Notes under the pieces: generated by a model
What the model saw: only the letters and a program-made list of their open reading frames with translations
What the model was told of the DNA's origin: nothing
The model's database searches: none
Assembly: GCA_934661375.1 (NCBI GenBank)
Contig: CAKUJH010000008.1
Span: forward strand, 1-64,000
Source: an uncultured Victivallales bacterium
GTDB lineage: Bacteria > Verrucomicrobiota > Lentisphaeria > Victivallales > UBA1829
Direction: 5' to 3'
DNA length: 64,000 bases
Shown: piece after piece, positions 8,925 through 16,848 of the stretch
Numbering within the stretch: position 1 is the stretch's first letter
How the letters are laid out: each line of letters begins with the position of its first letter
Program-made: the position numbers and the translations under genes

Positions 8925-9680
8925 ATGAATTTTGAAAAACTGTTTTCATTGCAGGGACGGCGGGCGCTGGTAACCGGTTCCAGCCGCGGGATCGGCCGTG
9001 CCGCGGCGATGCTGCTGGGCGCAGCCGGGGCGTCAGTTGTCTTTCATGCCAGCCGCAAATCGGAAAAACTGCGGCAGACCGTGGAGGAAGCGAAGCAGAA
9101 AGGAATCGACTGCGGAATGGCTGCCGCCGATCTTTCAGATTCCGCGCAGGTGAAATCCCTGATCGAACAGATCGGCGCAGTAGACATTCTGGTGCTGAAT
9201 GCGTCCACGCAGACCTATATGACGGTAGATACGTTTGACGAGGCTGAATTTGAACGCGAATACCATACCAATGTGCGCGCTTCGTTTCAGCTGATTCAGG
9301 GATTTCTGCCGGGAATGAAGGAACGGCGTTTCGGCAGAATCATATCGCTGGGCAGCGTGAACCAGTACCGTCCGGCTCCGCGGCTGTGTCTGTACGCCGG
9401 AACCAAATCCGCGCAGAGCAATCTGATCCGCGGAATTGCGCGAAGCGGCGGCGAGTTCGGAATCACCGCCAACAATATCGCGCCGGGGGTGATCGCCACA
9501 GACCGCAATGCCGCTGCGCTGTCCGATCCCGCCACGGTGGAACTGCTGCTGAAAGGCATTCCCGCCCGGCGGTTCGGCACGGCGGAAGACTGCGCAGGCA
9601 TGATTCTGCTGCTCTGTTCCGAAGCCGGAAGCTATATCAACGGTATTGATATGGCAATCGACGGCGGCATGAGTCTGTAA
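8925..9680 (+). CDS. SDR-family NAD(P)-dependent oxidoreductase
   Basis: This 251-residue short-chain dehydrogenase has the Rossmann motif GSSRGIG (about 19-25), LNAS in place of NNAG, a catalytic serine in the SLGSVNQ region and the YxxxK pair in YAGTK, and ends with the family DGGMSL. It is of the FabG/gluconate 5-dehydrogenase type and interconverts a keto and a hydroxy group on a sugar or sugar acid. It is the last gene of the IclR-headed operon, 3 bp after the unassigned hydrolase. A terminator follows immediately. Confidence 0.88.
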   Translation: MNFEKLFSLQGRRALVTGSSRGIGRAAAMLLGAAGASVVFHASRKSEKLRQTVEEAKQKGIDCGMAAADLSDSAQVKSLIEQIGAVDILVLNASTQTYMTVDTFDEAEFEREYHTNVRASFQLIQGFLPGMKERRFGRIISLGSVNQYRPAPRLCLYAGTKSAQSNLIRGIARSGGEFGITANNIAPGVIATDRNAAALSDPATVELLLKGIPARRFGTAEDCAGMILLLCSEAGSYINGIDMAIDGGMSL

Positions 9681-9689
9681 GAGAATTCT

Positions 9690-11678
9690 TTACTGACCGG
9701 GAACGGAAACTTCTGTTTCTTTTCCCGGTTTTTTCCTGTCCGCATACAGCAGACGTACCAGCGCAAGATCTTCCGGGTACGTGATTTTCGGATTCGGACG
9801 GGTATTTTTCACCAGCCGGACACGGGTTCGGGTGAAGGCTTCCACCAGTGCGGCGTCATCCGTGAACTGCCGGTCCGAGTGTGCCGCTTCCGCATAAGCG
9901 TGTTCCAGCAGATCCCGCCGAAACACCTGCGGCGTCTGTACTGTCCAGAGTTTTTCCCGCGGAACCGTGCGGAGGATGAACTCGTTGTCATCGGCTTCTT
10001 TCAGCGTATCGGTCTGCGGACGTGCGGATATGGCGCCGCCGGATTCTCCGGCAGCCGCAATGCAGTCATCCAGCACATCCGCGGAAATCAGCGGGCGTGC
10101 CGCATCATGGATGGCAATGTACCGGATGGACGGCGGCATGAGAGCCAGCGCATTCTGCACCGAAGCGGTACGGGTTTTCCCGCCGGAAGTTACCGTAACG
10201 GTATTGTCCGGCAAATATTCCCGGAGCAGGGATTCGAAAGGTTCCTGCAGTTTTTCCGGAACCGGCAGCACTATGCGGCAGCCGTTTCCCAGCCGCGGCA
10301 GCAAAGCCTGAATGGTACGGATGAATACCGGTACACCATCTATTTTTTCAAACAGTTTGTTGGTTCTGCCAAAACGTTCGGAAGAACCGCCGGCAGGGAT
10401 AATGACGCCGATGTCCGAATACGAAAACAGCCGTTTCTGCAGCGGCGCAATGATTTCCCGGACATCGCCCGCGCCAATGACGGCAACCAGATCTCCACAG
10501 GAGACGCCGGCGCGGACCTGATCCGCCATTTCCTCCCAGCTGCCGGAAAGCAGAACTGCGGAATTCCCTATGGCTTCTGCGAGCGTTTGCGAGTTGACTT
10601 TTCCTGTATCGGTCCACGCCGCGAAAACCGGAGTAACAAATACACCGTCGGCTTTTTTCAGTTCGCGGACAAATTCATCGAAATAGCGTTCCAGCCGGGC
10701 ATAACGGTGCGGCTGGAAAATGATTTTCAGCGGACGTCCCGGAAACAATGCCCGGAATGAACGGATGGACGCTGCCAGCTCCGTCGGGTGATGCGCGTAA
10801 TCCTCATATAAATCAAATGAACAGCCGGAGCCGTGCGCTTCCATGCGCCGTCCGACGCCGGGGAACGATGCTCCCGCTTCCAGAGCTTTTTCCCGGTTCA
10901 CCAGTCCCAGCAAAGTTACCGCTTCCACGGCAATTTCCATATCAATGCGGGAGTATTGGGCAAAACGGCTGAACCGCTCATCCGCCGCCAGCGGGTCGCC
11001 GGAATCATAAACCGTGTGTGCCGGATGATCCCGGAACAGTTCCAGATTCGGGGCGAGCAGCTGCTTGCCCTGAAACGCGAACTGCCGGAAATTATTTTTC
11101 AGGCATTCCGGCGAAGCAAAATTCCAGACATGGTCATCTTCAACGTTGGTCACCACTGCCAGCGACGAATGAATTGCCGTATGCGTGCCGTCGCTTTCAT
11201 CGGCTTCGCAGACAAAAACCGATCCGTCGCCCGCAGAGCCTGTATCGTCGGAATGCTGAAGTTTCCCCCCGATCAGATAACCCGGATGCAGCCCGGCTGT
11301 TTTCAGAATATGCACAATCATGGCGGTTACGCTGGTTTTGCCGTGAGAACCGGACACCGCAATCACGCAGGGAAACAGCTTTGCCGCCAGACCGAGCGCT
11401 TCACCGCGCAGAATACATTCCGCCCCCATTTGCCGGGCGCGCACCAGTTCCGGATTGTCCGGCTTCACCGCCGAACTGTAAACCACCAGGAGATACCGTC
11501 CGTCCGGTACCGCCGGCAGATTCTCCGCCTTGTGTCCGCCCAGCGTCAGATCCGAACCGGTGGTGCGGAAACCGAGTTCATTGAAAATGCGGCGCAGCGG
11601 TTTGGTGCCGGCTCCTTCACAGCCGATGAAATGAATCCGCGCTTCCGGTTTTTCAAGGAGAAATCTCAAATCAGGCAT
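9690..11678 (-). CDS. murC-ispD: MurC-IspD fusion: UDP-N-acetylmuramate--L-alanine ligase / 4-diphosphocytidyl-methylerythritol synthase
   Basis: This 662-residue protein joins two complete enzymes. Residues 1-418 are MurC, which adds L-alanine to UDP-MurNAc: a UDP-binding loop FIGCEGAG, P-loop GSHGKTSVT, EADESDGT, TNVEDDH and EDYAHHPTE are all visible. Residues 423-650 are IspD, which makes CDP-methylerythritol in the MEP isoprenoid pathway: PAGGSSERFG, HDAARPL, TVQTPQVF, TDDA and KITYPEDLAL are present. Both parts have normal length and no missing motif, so both should be active in the cytoplasm. AAGGAG precedes the ATG. It is the last gene of the ffh-lpxB operon, 15 bp after the AlgX-like gene. 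Confidence 0.9.
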   Translation of the reverse strand: MPDLRFLLEKPEARIHFIGCEGAGTKPLRRIFNELGFRTTGSDLTLGGHKAENLPAVPDGRYLLVVYSSAVKPDNPELVRARQMGAECILRGEALGLAAKLFPCVIAVSGSHGKTSVTAMIVHILKTAGLHPGYLIGGKLQHSDDTGSAGDGSVFVCEADESDGTHTAIHSSLAVVTNVEDDHVWNFASPECLKNNFRQFAFQGKQLLAPNLELFRDHPAHTVYDSGDPLAADERFSRFAQYSRIDMEIAVEAVTLLGLVNREKALEAGASFPGVGRRMEAHGSGCSFDLYEDYAHHPTELAASIRSFRALFPGRPLKIIFQPHRYARLERYFDEFVRELKKADGVFVTPVFAAWTDTGKVNSQTLAEAIGNSAVLLSGSWEEMADQVRAGVSCGDLVAVIGAGDVREIIAPLQKRLFSYSDIGVIIPAGGSSERFGRTNKLFEKIDGVPVFIRTIQALLPRLGNGCRIVLPVPEKLQEPFESLLREYLPDNTVTVTSGGKTRTASVQNALALMPPSIRYIAIHDAARPLISADVLDDCIAAAGESGGAISARPQTDTLKEADDNEFILRTVPREKLWTVQTPQVFRRDLLEHAYAEAAHSDRQFTDDAALVEAFTRTRVRLVKNTRPNPKITYPEDLALVRLLYADRKKPGKETEVSVPGQ
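9696..9735 (+). terminator. terminator of the IclR operon, lying inside the 3' end of the opposing gene
   Basis: ACCGGGAA (9696-9703) pairs with TTCCCGGT (9722-9729), followed by TTTTT. The hairpin overlaps the last codons of the converging murC-ispD gene, whose stop is at 9690, so one stretch serves both as a terminator and as coding sequence. Confidence 0.7.
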
Positions 11679-11693
11679 GATGCTTTTTCTCCT

Positions 11694-14129
11694 TTACTGA
11701 TAAAGATTTACGGAACGGACTGCAATGATGTTGTCCGCTTCTCCGGAGAACTGGATATCCAGAAATTCTGCATCGGCGGGCAATTCCAGCATGACCGGAC
11801 GGAAACGCGCCGGTTCGCTTTCGGCAAACAGCGGAAATTCTTCGCCGTTCAGGATAATCCGGCTGGTCTGTTCCGGATAAACCGCCACTTCGATGACTGC
11901 GGCAACCGGTTTTCCGGACCGGTTTTTCGGCAGGGTATACCGATGGAACGGCTGGACTTTGCCGGATTCTTTGATTCGGACAGTGCCAGCCAATTTTCCG
12001 GCTGTGCGCAGTTTGAAATTCCACAGTCTGTTCCAGCGGTGTTTTTCTGTACAGAGAATATCCGTCGGGGCAATGTCGCGCAGATAGGTGAGTTCCGCAG
12101 AACCGGAAAAATCCAGTGTGCAGAGCCGTTTCCTGCCAGCCGTTCTGCGGTATTCCGCATCCAGAGCCCGGATGTCCGGAAGCAGACAGCCGGACAGCAT
12201 TTCCGGCGGAATGACCAGCAGGCAGATCTGTTTCCCCTTGAGCCAGCGCGACGGATTTTCCAGCAGGGTCTGCGGCAGACTCTGCACCAGCGCATTGCCG
12301 CGGAGAGTCAGCTGATCCACCGGATAATTGAGCTGACGGGAAAGGGTCGCCGCGAAGGAATGGCCGGGACCGGGATAGTCCAGCGTATGATTGCCGATCA
12401 CCAGAATGCGGGATGCCGGATCCGGACGGAACGGTTTTCCGTTCATCAGAATTTCGTCCGTTTCAACGACTTCTCCGCTGCGGTATTCGTTGAGACGGAT
12501 TCCTTCCGGCCAGCAGTAATTCTTTCCGAAGACCGTCGGAACGCGGCGCTGTCCGAAACGGGGTGCCGGCTGGATGACGAAGGACTGCTCAAAACGCTGA
12601 AGCCGCGCAGCTGCCAGATCCGCCAGAGTGTCCCACAGTCCCTGCGCGGGAAGGGCGGCATCCGGATAGCAGAACAGCGGGTTCCTGGATTTCGGATTGT
12701 AAAACAGTGCATCGCCGGCATAAATGGTTTCGATTCCGTATTCCAGCAGCATAGCGGCACATTGAAGCGACAGTTTGTCTCCGAACGGTGCGGCTTCCGG
12801 AACCAGCGCGCGGGCGGCGGTCTGCTGTCCGTCCGGCTGAAGCATGACAATCAGCTGAATGTTATGACGCCGGAACAGTGAATGCAGTGCCGCCATGGCA
12901 GTGATGTTCGGCGCGATGTTTCCGGAACGGAGATACTCGAATTTCGGGGGCAGGGCGAACGGAACACCGTCCGCGTTTTCGCCCCAGACAAAACGGTTCT
13001 GAAAACGTTCGATTTCCTGTCCGGATTCCGGAGAAATGAATTTCGGGAGAATCTGGTATTTCTTCTGCTGCTGAAGCCAGGACCGCAGAATGCGTTCATC
13101 CAAAGCAAGGTCGCGGTTCAGTGTTTTGAGCTGCTGACGGAGCTGTTTGAAATCTTCCGCCAGAATTCTGCGCTGTTCTTCGACTGCCTTTTCCGGCAGA
13201 GCCGGGTTGTACGATGCTCCGAACGGCGAGGTATAATTTGCGGCATCCGCGTTGACCGGCAGTTCATTTTCCGCCGTGAAGCTGTCCGGAGCATAACCGC
13301 CGTACAGCACCTGCCATCCGTTTTCGGTTTTCTGCATGGTCAGAAGCAGGACGTCGCCGGTTCTGAACTGTTGTCTGGGCATTGCGGGATCTGCCGCCAA
13401 GGCGGAAATTTCCGTTTTGACGCGGAAAAGCGGATCACTGCCGGAAAGCCGTTCCAATACCCGGATTTCCGCCAGCTGATTTGCCTGATTGTCCGGATCG
13501 GAGATTTTTTCCACGACCGCTGTAACGCAGACCTGGCTGGTCCGCTTTTCCGTTTCGGTATAACGCAGTCCGATTCCCAGCTTGCGTTCATCCTGTCCGC
13601 CCAGTTCCGTGATTCTGTGAATGCCGGCAAACTGGAAGGTCAGACGCAGCCGCGGAGAGCGGTTCAGTTCCGCGGGGATGTCGAAATGCAGATTTTCCGG
13701 CAGCGGCATGGCGATTTCCTGCTGGAGCAGCCGGACTTTTCCGCAATTGACCTGAACCGTATATTTCTGCTGTTTTCCGTAGATGATGAACATGGCGGCG
13801 GGGAACTGCACTGTAACTTTCCGGTTCAGCAGAGGATGCGGCATGGCAATGTCCAGTTCCGCAGTGTCGGCGTCCGTCCAGACACCCCATTCTTCCGGCT
13901 GGGCAAATCCCCGGACCGGCAGATAATCGGAAAGCGGCAGAACCGTTTCACCGCAGATCAGACGTCCCAGCGGTTTTTCCGGCAGACTGTCGGGCGTGCG
14001 CCAGAGCGGCAGTTTCCGGGCGGAATACGTTTGCGCGGCGGCGTGCGGCTCTTCCTGATTCCAGGAACAGGAAAGAGTCAGACACAATGCCGGCAGCAGG
14101 GAAGATAAAAGAAAACAACGCAAAAACAT
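11694..14129 (-). CDS. AlgX/AlgJ-like lipoprotein (SGNH-type acetyltransferase fold), degenerate catalytic motif
   Basis: This 811-residue secreted protein has a lipoprotein-type signal (LTLSC, Cys21). An N-terminal beta-rich part (about 40-280) is followed by a coiled-coil-like stretch (about 310-350) and then a region resembling the AlgX/AlgJ SGNH domain: HNIQLIVMLQPDGQQ, a weak DTHW-like PDAALPAQGLWDTLADLAA and RILVIGNHTLDY at 574-585, where active relatives have GDS. The usual GDS serine block reads GNHT, so acetyltransferase activity is doubtful. The C-terminus is a beta-sandwich, carbohydrate-binding-like region. It sits 21 bp after lpxB and 15 bp before murC-ispD, suggesting an envelope role. 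Confidence 0.55.
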   Translation of the reverse strand: MFLRCFLLSSLLPALCLTLSCSWNQEEPHAAAQTYSARKLPLWRTPDSLPEKPLGRLICGETVLPLSDYLPVRGFAQPEEWGVWTDADTAELDIAMPHPLLNRKVTVQFPAAMFIIYGKQQKYTVQVNCGKVRLLQQEIAMPLPENLHFDIPAELNRSPRLRLTFQFAGIHRITELGGQDERKLGIGLRYTETEKRTSQVCVTAVVEKISDPDNQANQLAEIRVLERLSGSDPLFRVKTEISALAADPAMPRQQFRTGDVLLLTMQKTENGWQVLYGGYAPDSFTAENELPVNADAANYTSPFGASYNPALPEKAVEEQRRILAEDFKQLRQQLKTLNRDLALDERILRSWLQQQKKYQILPKFISPESGQEIERFQNRFVWGENADGVPFALPPKFEYLRSGNIAPNITAMAALHSLFRRHNIQLIVMLQPDGQQTAARALVPEAAPFGDKLSLQCAAMLLEYGIETIYAGDALFYNPKSRNPLFCYPDAALPAQGLWDTLADLAAARLQRFEQSFVIQPAPRFGQRRVPTVFGKNYCWPEGIRLNEYRSGEVVETDEILMNGKPFRPDPASRILVIGNHTLDYPGPGHSFAATLSRQLNYPVDQLTLRGNALVQSLPQTLLENPSRWLKGKQICLLVIPPEMLSGCLLPDIRALDAEYRRTAGRKRLCTLDFSGSAELTYLRDIAPTDILCTEKHRWNRLWNFKLRTAGKLAGTVRIKESGKVQPFHRYTLPKNRSGKPVAAVIEVAVYPEQTSRIILNGEEFPLFAESEPARFRPVMLELPADAEFLDIQFSGEADNIIAVRSVNLYQ

Positions 14130-14150
14130 GATCGGTTCACTCCCGTATTG

Positions 14151-15326
14151 TCATTGGTTCCGGTGCTGTCCGGCGACCACGGACAATACACACCGGGCGG
14201 CGTTTTCACCGGCGCCTTGCACCCCGCCGGAAATTTCGCGGGTCATTTCCTGCATGTCCGCTTCCACTTGCGCGCGGCGTGATCCGCCGGGAAGAATCCG
14301 TTCCATGGCGTCCGCCAGAACGTCCGGCTGAACCTGGAACTGCAGAAATTCCTCGAAGACCGTGCGGTTGAGAATGATGTTGGGCATGGTGAAAGCATTC
14401 CGGAAAAGTTTGCGGATGATGACGCGCGCCAGCAGGAAGGTAACGGGGTTCAGACGGTATGCCACGACCAGCGGCAGACCTGCGACGGCGCATTCCACGG
14501 TTACTGTGCCGGATGCGGCAAAACCCGCGATGCAGGTCTGAAGCAGCTGCGGAGTCTGTCCGGAGACTACCGGAATTTCCGGCAGTTTCATCTTCGGGAA
14601 TTTTTCCTGAAATTCCTTCAGGTCGCGCCGGATGTCGTCCGCCACTTTTTCGCGGGGGGCGGAAATGACAAATTCCAGGCGGCTGTTCCGCTGTTTCAGG
14701 ATGGACGCCGCTTCCAGCATCGGCCAGAGCAGACGTTTGGTCTCACTGCGCCGGCTGCCGGGGAGCAGCAGAATCCGTCCGGGATCGCGGGTCAGCGAAG
14801 CATCGCGCCGCGCCTGAACGATTTCCACCAGCGGATGCCCCACAAATTCCACATCCAGTCCGCTGCCCTGATAGACGTCCACTTCGAACGGGAAAATCAC
14901 CATCATTTTCGTGCAGTATTCGGCAAGACGCGGGATATTGGATTTGCGCCAGACCCAGACTTGCGGGCTGATATACCAGATGACGGGGATGCCGCGCTGT
15001 TTCAGGCGTTTGGCGAGTCGGATATTGAAACCGGGGTAATCAATCAGCACGACAGCCGCAGGGCGTTCCTCCTCCACTTTTTTCAGCAGGAAAAAGAGGA
15101 TGCGGATGAATTTGAAGATGGAGCCCAGCACTTCCACGATGCCGACGACGCCGAGTTCCGAGGAATCCACCAGCAGCTGAACTCCGGCTTCGCGCATTTT
15201 GACGCCGCCCATGCCGGAAATCTGCACAGCCGGATTCTGTTTCCGCAGATCCCGTGCCAGCTGTGCGCCGTAAAGATCGCCGGAGGATTCCCCGGCAACG
15301 ATCCAGATTTTTGATGTATCGTTCAT
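14151..15326 (-). CDS. lpxB: lipid-A-disaccharide synthase
   Basis: This 391-residue glycosyltransferase (GT19) condenses UDP-2,3-diacylglucosamine with lipid X to form the lipid A disaccharide at the inner membrane. The N-terminal GESSGDLYGA, the SPQVWVWR segment, the LLPGSRRSE nucleotide-binding segment and the C-terminal VAYRLNP are all present. The start at 15326 (MNDTSKIWIVAGE) was chosen because the longer frame adds an unrelated basic stretch that overlaps ffh. It lies 4 bp after ffh in the same operon. Its presence implies an outer membrane with lipid A. Confidence 0.93.
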   Translation of the reverse strand: MNDTSKIWIVAGESSGDLYGAQLARDLRKQNPAVQISGMGGVKMREAGVQLLVDSSELGVVGIVEVLGSIFKFIRILFFLLKKVEEERPAAVVLIDYPGFNIRLAKRLKQRGIPVIWYISPQVWVWRKSNIPRLAEYCTKMMVIFPFEVDVYQGSGLDVEFVGHPLVEIVQARRDASLTRDPGRILLLPGSRRSETKRLLWPMLEAASILKQRNSRLEFVISAPREKVADDIRRDLKEFQEKFPKMKLPEIPVVSGQTPQLLQTCIAGFAASGTVTVECAVAGLPLVVAYRLNPVTFLLARVIIRKLFRNAFTMPNIILNRTVFEEFLQFQVQPDVLADAMERILPGGSRRAQVEADMQEMTREISGGVQGAGENAARCVLSVVAGQHRNQ

Positions 15327-15330
15327 TTTT

Positions 15331-16734
15331 TCAGCGTTTCTTCCGTTTCTTTTTCGGCGGAGTGTAATTGCTGCCGCGCAGTGTCGGCGCACGGAATCCG
15401 GGCATTCCCAGTCCCATGGCCGGCATGGAGCCGCCGGACATCATCCGGCTGAGCAGACCGTTGCGCTTCATCATGTTCTTCATGGCGGAGAACTGTTTGA
15501 TCAGCCGGTTGACTTCTTCCAGCGGGCAGCCGCAGCCGCGGGAGATGCGTTTCCGCCGGGACAGGTCGATCATATCCACATTGGCGCGTTCTTTTTTGGT
15601 CATGGAGCAGATGATGGCTTCCATGCGTTTGAACTGTTTCGGATCCAGATCCGGCAGTTCCGCCAGCTTGTTTCCGCCCGGCAGAAATTTCAGAATACCT
15701 TCAATCCCGCCGAGTTTGGACATCTGCCGCAGCTGTCCGAGAAAGTCATTCAGGTCAAACTCATTTTTGCGCAGTTTCTGCTGAAGACGTTCCGTTTCCT
15801 CGCGGTCGAATTTTTCCGCCGCCTGTTCCACGAGGGAGACAATATCGCCCATGCCCAGAATCCGGCTTGCCATGCGGTCGGGATGAAATACATCGAGATT
15901 TTCCAGTTTTTCACCGATACCGACAAATTTGATCGGGCATCCGGTAACTTTGCGGATGGAGAACGCCGCGCCGCCGCGGGCATCGCCGTCCAGTTTCGTC
16001 AGAACCACGCCGGTGAGTACCAGCGCTTCATTGAAATGTTTTGCCACGGAAACCGCCTGTTGTCCGAGTGCGGCGTCTGCCACCAGCAGGATTTCCTGTG
16101 CGCCGGAAATCTGTTTCAGCCGGACCAGTTCCTGTACCATGGGCGTGTCGATCTGAAGACGGCCCGCCGTATCCAGCAGCACGTAATCGAAGCCGCCGTC
16201 ACGGGCTTCCGCAATGGCATTGGTGGCAATGGAGCAGACATCCGGGTTGCCGCGTTCCGCATGAACCGGAATACCGGTGTCGCGTCCCAGAATTTCCAGC
16301 TGGTCGATAGCCGCCGGACGGTACACGTCGCAGGCGGTCATCAGGACCCGTTTGCCCTTGTTCTTCAGCTGAAGAGCCAGTTTCGCCGTGGTCGTGGTTT
16401 TGCCGCTGCCGTGCAGACCGACCATCATGACGACTGTCGGTTTGCCGCCGGAAGCCAGCGGGGCTTCGGCTTCGCCCATGAATTCGACCATCTTGTCGTA
16501 AACGATCTTGACCGCCTGCTGTCCGGGAGAAACGCTCCGCAGCACATCGGCGCCGAGACACGCCTGCTTTACGGTCGCGATGAACTCATCCGCGATTTCC
16601 AGATTCACATCCGCGTCAATCAACGCATCGCGGATTTCCTTCATGGCGTCTGCGATATTTGCCTCGGACAGAACCGCCTGACCTCGCAGTTTTTTCAGTG
16701 CGTCCTGCAATTTACCTGTAAGATTATCAAACAT
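15331..16734 (-). CDS. ffh: signal recognition particle protein (SRP54)
   Basis: This 467-residue SRP GTPase binds signal peptides and targets ribosomes to FtsY. The N domain is residues 1-90 and the G domain shows GLHGSGKTTTTAK, DVYRPAAIDQL, DTAGRLQ and TKLDGDARGG. The M domain contains the SRP RNA-binding SRGCGCP and ends in a Met/Gly-rich and Lys-rich tail (PPKKKRKKR). GGAG lies 10 bases before the ATG at 16734. It is the first gene of a minus-strand operon with lpxB, an AlgX-like gene and murC-ispD, and diverges from ilvD across 114 bp. No SRP RNA gene was noticed nearby. Confidence 0.95.
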   Translation of the reverse strand: MFDNLTGKLQDALKKLRGQAVLSEANIADAMKEIRDALIDADVNLEIADEFIATVKQACLGADVLRSVSPGQQAVKIVYDKMVEFMGEAEAPLASGGKPTVVMMVGLHGSGKTTTTAKLALQLKNKGKRVLMTACDVYRPAAIDQLEILGRDTGIPVHAERGNPDVCSIATNAIAEARDGGFDYVLLDTAGRLQIDTPMVQELVRLKQISGAQEILLVADAALGQQAVSVAKHFNEALVLTGVVLTKLDGDARGGAAFSIRKVTGCPIKFVGIGEKLENLDVFHPDRMASRILGMGDIVSLVEQAAEKFDREETERLQQKLRKNEFDLNDFLGQLRQMSKLGGIEGILKFLPGGNKLAELPDLDPKQFKRMEAIICSMTKKERANVDMIDLSRRKRISRGCGCPLEEVNRLIKQFSAMKNMMKRNGLLSRMMSGGSMPAMGLGMPGFRAPTLRGSNYTPPKKKRKKR

Positions 16735-16848
16735 TTTCTTTTTCTCCATGTGAAAAATCAAAAACCGTGCTATATTATATACAATACACCCGGAATGCCA
16801 GAAAACAATCTGATTCCGCAGGAAAAACAGTATGAAAAAGGTGAAAAA

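Noticed and set aside
10833..12881. 682-codon plus-strand frame over murC-ispD and the AlgX-like gene
   Set aside because: It spans two well-supported opposite-strand genes and has no recognisable domain.
12882..14108. 408-codon plus-strand frame over the AlgX-like gene
   Set aside because: The composition is that of an antisense shadow, with no domain and no ribosome binding site. The minus-strand gene has a lipoprotein signal and fits the operon.
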